Shown: positions 59,959 to 64,000 of the stretch, piece after piece
Position numbering within the stretch: the stretch's first letter is position 1
Layout: the number at the start of each line of letters is the position of its first letter
Source of the DNA: an uncultured SAR86 cluster bacterium
GTDB lineage: Bacteria; Pseudomonadota; Gammaproteobacteria; Magnimaribacterales; Magnimaribacteraceae
Assembly: GCA_902574355.1 (NCBI GenBank)
Contig: CACGNN010000003.1
Span: 96,565-160,564 of the forward strand
Reading direction: 5' to 3'
DNA length: 64,000 bases
Position numbers and translations under genes: made by a program
Notes under the pieces: generated by a model
Databases searched by the model: none
Told to the model about the DNA's origin: nothing
What the model saw: the letters and a program-made list of their open reading frames with translations, nothing else

Positions 59959-62900
59959 ATGAAAAATTCCATTTCATTCTATTCTAAATCATCACTAAGT
60001 TTTGCCTTGGTTGCATTACTGAGTTTTGGTTCTATTTTCACAATTTCTGCAGATGAAGATGAAGATTCTGCTGATGTTGCTGAAGAAATTGTTGTAACAG
60101 GTTCTAGGATTAAGCGTGCTACAAACATTAGTTCACCTACACCTATGGTAACTTTAGGGGAAGACCAGATCGAAAACACTGGTTCCGTTAATGTTTATGA
60201 CATCTTGAATGAGCTTCCACAGGCTGGTGATGCTTTATCAAGAGGAAACACTAACTTTACTGTTGGTAGCTCAGGTGTTCAAACTGTTAACTTGAGAGGA
60301 TTGGGTTCAGGAAGAACTTTAACACTTGTTAATGGTAGAAGATGGGTTGGTGGTCAACCAGGTGAAGGCTATGTTGACTTAAACTCAATACCAACTGATT
60401 TAATTGATAGACTTGAAGTAATTACAGGTGGTGCTTCATCTGTATATGGTTCAGATGCGATCGCAGGGGTTGTTAATATTATTCTTAAAGATGATTTCGA
60501 GGGTATGTCAATCGAAGTTATGGAAGGTGGATATGATGCTGGAGATGGAGACACAAGTCTTGCCTCTCTAACATTCGGAGCTCAGTTTGCTGATGGCAGA
60601 GGTTCTTCGATCTTTAATATAAGAACTGACGAACAAGGTTCTGTTTTTGCTAGGGACAGAGCACCTAATACTGGAACAGATGTTTTTTATTATGGTTACT
60701 ATTATGGAGCTGATTTCGGAGCTCCATATGATTCATTTATTTTAGATCCTGCGTATTCTTCTTATCCTCCACAAGGAAGATTTTTTGTGAGTGGTACCAA
60801 TTCTAGCTCAGCTGGCATGCTTACTTTTGATTGTTCAGAGAGAGACATAGATTCTGTTGTGAAATCAGATACTGTTGTTCCATGGGGCGGATCCGCAGCT
60901 TGTGGATTCAATAGAACGCATTATAGACAGCTTGAGATACCTCTAGATAGATACAGTGTTTTTAACTCTAACAAATATGAATTTGATAGTGGTACAACCT
61001 TCTTCTCAGAAATAGCATTCACTAGTGTTGACTCAACATCATCATTTGAGCCAGTTCCTTTTAGTTCTGAAGATGCTTTTGGTGGTTTGGGAACATATGG
61101 TTTCAATATTAGAAACCCATATATGCCAGCTGCTATTCGTGACGCAGCTGTTGCTGCTCAAGGTGTTGACCTTGATGGAGATGGCAATATGGATGTAGGA
61201 ACGGATTCACTAGGAAATACTGTTGCAGGAATGTACCTAAATGCTGATGGTAATGAAATTCAAGTACCTTTTATTAGAAGGTTGGCTGAGTTTGGTTCCA
61301 GAGGATCTACAAATACCAGACAGACCTTTAGGGCTGCCGTTGGTCTTGATGGAACTCTTTCTAATGGTATGGATTGGGATCTATATTACTCATACGGATT
61401 CTCAGACAGAATGCAATACAGTGGGGCATACAATGCAGCAAATATGGCTTATGCAGTTAATGCTATAACTGGACCTACTGGACAGCCAATTTGTGCAGAT
61501 CCAATTGCCCAGGCAAGAAATTGTGTACCCATTAATCTCTTTGGAATAGATGCTGCTTCTCCTGAAGCTGTTGCTTATGTTAGAGCTGAGACAAGTCGTC
61601 AATCTAAAAACAAGCAAAGGACTGCAGCTTTCAATATAACCGGTGACTTTAATCTTTTAGGATTAGATGCTTCATTTGCCACTGGTGTTGAAAGACGTGA
61701 GGAAAGGGGTATGGATGTACCAGATCCTCTTCAACTTGCAGGACTACATGGCGGAAATAGAGTCCCTAAAACAGTAGGTGAATATTCAGTAAATGGATAT
61801 TACGGTGAGCTTTTAGTTCCTCTTGTACAAGGTCTACCTTTTGCTGATGAAATAACTTTTGAAACAGCCTACAGGGTGGATCATTACTCTACAGCAGGTG
61901 CTGTTGACGCAACAAAATTTGGAATTAGTTGGGTTATTAATGATGATATTAGATTCAGAGGTGTACTTTCTGAATCGGTAAGAGCACCTAGCATCGACGA
62001 TTTGTATTCAGGACAAGCACAATCTTACACTTCCATCGGTGACCCTTGTGCTGGTGTTGGTGGTGCTTCTGAATCGTCCATGGACCCCACAGTAGTAGCT
62101 AACTGTTTATCAGATCCAAGAATCGCTGCAACAGCAGCTGCGGGAAGATTTGATGTAGACCTTAATGAAACAATCCCAGGTTTTTCATATTCACAACCTC
62201 AAATACAAACTATTTCAGGTTTCACAGGTGGTAATGAAAATCTTGGAGAAGAATCTGCGGATACTACTACACTTGGCTTAGTCTGGACACCTTCTTATGT
62301 TGAAGGTCTGGCTGTGACGCTCGATTACTATGAAATTGAAATAGAAGACGTAATTTCTTCTGTATCCGCTTCAAGATTAATTAATGAGTGTTATGCGTCA
62401 ACTAACTATCCAAATGTTTCTCAGTGTGATGCTCACACTCGTTTTGATACTGGTCACTTAAGATATTGGTACTCTTATGGAATCAACCAATCAAAATACG
62501 AGACTGCAGGTTATGACTTGGCAGTTGGTTATACTTTTGAAGACCTAGGCCCAGTTCCTGGTGAACTTGATATTAGAGGTATAGCGACTTTCAGAGATAA
62601 GCATATATATCAAACTACTGTAGATTCAACTCCAACTGATTTTGTTGGTGAGGTTGGTCTAAATGATGAAATTGCAAGATTAAACTTCATATGGACAACT
62701 GATGACTGGTTAGTTTCTTTGCAAACAAATTATTACAGCGAAGCTTTAGATGACGGTACACAGGCCGAAGATGCTTATCACTTAAACCAAGTTGACTCAT
62801 ATACTTACATTGATATGCAAGTCAGATATGACTTAACTGATAGCGTTGATGTCTATTTTGGTATAGACAATTTAACTGACAAAAATCCACCTTACTGCCC

Positions 62901-63006
62901 TACATGTAAAAATGAGCCAAACCCAGGTTCTCATTACACAGCTCAGTCTTATGCTAGAGTTTGGGATAGTAAATTCCATTACGTTGGATTTAGATGGAAT
63001 CTGTAA
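59959..63006 (+). CDS. TonB-dependent receptor 3
   Basis: The 1015-residue outer-membrane protein has a signal peptide ending near TISA, an acidic stretch, and a TonB-box-like AEEIVVTGSRIKR. The plug motifs are GSGRTLTLVNGRRWVGG and VITGGASSVYGSDAIAGVVN (core GASSVYGSDAIAG). The long barrel ends in FHYVGFRWNL. Cysteines in the outer loops (DPCAGVG, NCLSDP, CPTCKNEP) suggest disulfides. Substrate unknown. AAGGGG precedes the ATG. It sits between fabI and a peptide-binding lipoprotein, which hints at peptide import. Confidence 0.94.
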   Translation: MKNSISFYSKSSLSFALVALLSFGSIFTISADEDEDSADVAEEIVVTGSRIKRATNISSPTPMVTLGEDQIENTGSVNVYDILNELPQAGDALSRGNTNFTVGSSGVQTVNLRGLGSGRTLTLVNGRRWVGGQPGEGYVDLNSIPTDLIDRLEVITGGASSVYGSDAIAGVVNIILKDDFEGMSIEVMEGGYDAGDGDTSLASLTFGAQFADGRGSSIFNIRTDEQGSVFARDRAPNTGTDVFYYGYYYGADFGAPYDSFILDPAYSSYPPQGRFFVSGTNSSSAGMLTFDCSERDIDSVVKSDTVVPWGGSAACGFNRTHYRQLEIPLDRYSVFNSNKYEFDSGTTFFSEIAFTSVDSTSSFEPVPFSSEDAFGGLGTYGFNIRNPYMPAAIRDAAVAAQGVDLDGDGNMDVGTDSLGNTVAGMYLNADGNEIQVPFIRRLAEFGSRGSTNTRQTFRAAVGLDGTLSNGMDWDLYYSYGFSDRMQYSGAYNAANMAYAVNAITGPTGQPICADPIAQARNCVPINLFGIDAASPEAVAYVRAETSRQSKNKQRTAAFNITGDFNLLGLDASFATGVERREERGMDVPDPLQLAGLHGGNRVPKTVGEYSVNGYYGELLVPLVQGLPFADEITFETAYRVDHYSTAGAVDATKFGISWVINDDIRFRGVLSESVRAPSIDDLYSGQAQSYTSIGDPCAGVGGASESSMDPTVVANCLSDPRIAATAAAGRFDVDLNETIPGFSYSQPQIQTISGFTGGNENLGEESADTTTLGLVWTPSYVEGLAVTLDYYEIEIEDVISSVSASRLINECYASTNYPNVSQCDAHTRFDTGHLRYWYSYGINQSKYETAGYDLAVGYTFEDLGPVPGELDIRGIATFRDKHIYQTTVDSTPTDFVGEVGLNDEIARLNFIWTTDDWLVSLQTNYYSEALDDGTQAEDAYHLNQVDSYTYIDMQVRYDLTDSVDVYFGIDNLTDKNPPYCPTCKNEPNPGSHYTAQSYARVWDSKFHYVGFRWNL

Positions 63007-63024
63007 CCTAAATGCAAAAAAGAA

Positions 63025-63052
63025 GGGCTGGTTAATTACCGGCCCTTTTTTT
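63025..63052 (+). terminator. Intrinsic terminator after TonB receptor 3
   Basis: GGGCTGGT (63025-63032) pairs with ACCGGCCC (63038-63045), with one T-G wobble and a five-base loop, followed by seven T. It starts 18 bases after the receptor stop. Confidence 0.92.
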
Positions 63053-63071
63053 ATTCTTTATAATACAAATC

Positions 63072-64000
63072 ATGAGAAATTATTTAATTATACTTTTTTT
63101 TGCTTTCTTAACTGCCTGCTCAGAGTCTGTTAAACCTGTCGACACTGCTGTAGAAAATCAGATTTTATTTATTGGAAACGGAACTGAACCTCAAGATCTA
63201 GATCCTCACATAGTAACAGGAGTTCCAGAAAGTAAAGTTTTGATGGCTTTGCTAGAAGGTCTTGTCATTAGGAATCCAGATGGCCCAGATCCACTTCCTG
63301 GAGTCGCCAAGGACTGGGATATTTCTGGGGATGGTAAAACATATATCTTTTATTTGAGAGATGATGCTCTTTGGTCAAATGGAGACTATGTGACAGCGTA
63401 CGACTTTGTCTATGCATGGAATAGAGTGCTTATGCCGAGTCTAGGCTCTAAATATCCAGATATGCTGTACGACGTTGTTAATGCCGAGGAATTTAACAAA
63501 GGAATAATAAAAGATTTTTCAAGAGTAGGCGTCAAAGCCTTAGATAGAAAGACCTTAAAAGTATCTTTAAAAAATCCTGCTCCTTATTTTCTAGAGTTAC
63601 TTTGTCATTACACAACCAGACCTGTTCATAAAGAGACGATTGAATCTTACGGCGAAATGGATACAGCTGGTAGTCAATGGACAAGGCCGGGTAACTTTAT
63701 AGGGAATGGCCCTTTTACACTGGACAAATGGGAATTGAATAAAGTTATTGTAGTAAAGAAAAACCCTTCATATTGGAATAGTTCGGTAGTTAAATTAAAT
63801 GAGATACACTTTTTTCCAGTCGATAATGCATCTCGCGAAGATTTAATGTTTAGATCAGGTCAGTTGCACGTGACCAGCACTGTTCCACCTGAAAAAGTTG
63901 AATCCTATCAAGAAAAGTACCCCAATAATATTCAAGTTGATCCATTTTATGGAACATATTACTATCGGTTTAATACTAAAAAGACACCTTTTGATAGCAA
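63072..64000 (+). CDS. Peptide ABC transporter substrate-binding lipoprotein (OppA/SBP family 5), cut by window edge
   Basis: The frame opens with a lipoprotein signal (MRNYLIILFFAFLTAC, lipobox LTAC) and continues open to the right edge, about 309 residues. ILFIGNGTEPQDLDPHIVTG, LLEGLVIRNPDG, GVAKDWDISGDGKTYIFYLR (core KDWDISGDGKTY), VTAYDFVYAWNRVLMP and GNGPFTLDKWELN are typical of family 5 binding proteins. These bind oligopeptides for an Opp/Dpp or Yej-type importer. In Pseudomonas a peptide ABC operon also follows fabI (from memory), which supports the call. The start lies 19 bases after the receptor terminator. Confidence 0.93.
   Translation, partial: MRNYLIILFFAFLTACSESVKPVDTAVENQILFIGNGTEPQDLDPHIVTGVPESKVLMALLEGLVIRNPDGPDPLPGVAKDWDISGDGKTYIFYLRDDALWSNGDYVTAYDFVYAWNRVLMPSLGSKYPDMLYDVVNAEEFNKGIIKDFSRVGVKALDRKTLKVSLKNPAPYFLELLCHYTTRPVHKETIESYGEMDTAGSQWTRPGNFIGNGPFTLDKWELNKVIVVKKNPSYWNSSVVKLNEIHFFPVDNASREDLMFRSGQLHVTSTVPPEKVESYQEKYPNNIQVDPFYGTYYYRFNTKKTPFDS

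Noticed and set aside
1-64000. CRISPR arrays, insertion sequences, prophage or integron elements
   Set aside because: I saw no regularly spaced repeats, transposase or integrase genes, or terminal repeats.

Overview
The window is AT-rich, tightly packed bacterial DNA, with no gene-free stretch longer than about 240 bases. The organism is most likely a streamlined marine gammaproteobacterium, possibly of the SAR86 type. Evidence: (i) the block folD / tRNA-Pro, -Arg, -His / tig-clpP-clpX-lon-hupB-ppiD / fabI has the gene order I know from Pseudomonas and relatives; (ii) fabY, a ketosynthase known from Pseudomonas, is present; (iii) there are three large TonB-dependent receptors; (iv) every convergent gene pair ends within 4 bases or overlaps. 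The taxonomic call is inference.

Layout. 0-2 kb: start of an ABC-F ATPase, a small membrane protein and an MHS-type transporter. 2-5.3 kb: a ferric-iron ABC importer (fbpA-fbpB-fbpC order) with a near-ideal Fur box. 5.4-9.6 kb: a CYP153-type P450, a membrane zinc peptidase, and a photolyase-related protein between two small exported proteins. 9.8-12.8 kb: a Rieske oxygenase followed directly by an ABC-2 exporter. 12.9-16.5 kb: a packed operon (unknown protein, a 46-residue DUF2256 zinc protein, two membrane proteins, queH, peptidase E), then tRNA-Asp, a secreted nuclease and a membrane protein. 16.5-26.6 kb: a frameshifted SDR, a beta-lactamase-fold hydrolase, tandem gamma-glutamyltransferases, a DASS transporter and TonB receptor 1. 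26.7-32.3 kb: patatin plus M48 lipoprotein, then a glutamine-synthetase-like / HDAC-like / SDR operon. 32.4-45.2 kb: gpsA, several SDRs, the acyl-CoA dehydrogenase / phosphotransferase / DUF6285 operon headed by fabY, an acyl-CoA ligase and two flavin monooxygenases. 45.2-59.8 kb: the conserved folD-to-fabI block, interrupted by TonB receptor 2, a DadA-like oxidase and an acylphosphatase-like gene. 59.9-64 kb: TonB receptor 3 and the start of a peptide-binding lipoprotein.

How the genes fit together. Much of the window suggests heterotrophic uptake and oxidation of lipids, ketones and peptides. TonB receptors, the solute-binding protein and DASS/MHS carriers bring substrates in. Gamma-glutamyltransferases and peptidases cut peptides. 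P450, Rieske, Baeyer-Villiger-type monooxygenases, SDRs, acyl-CoA ligase and acyl-CoA dehydrogenase form a plausible oxidation route for hydrophobic compounds. The proteostasis block carries two good heat-shock (sigma-32) promoter candidates, before clpP and before lon. Recognisable intrinsic terminators follow only the three TonB receptors and hupB. I saw no CRISPR array, insertion sequence or prophage.
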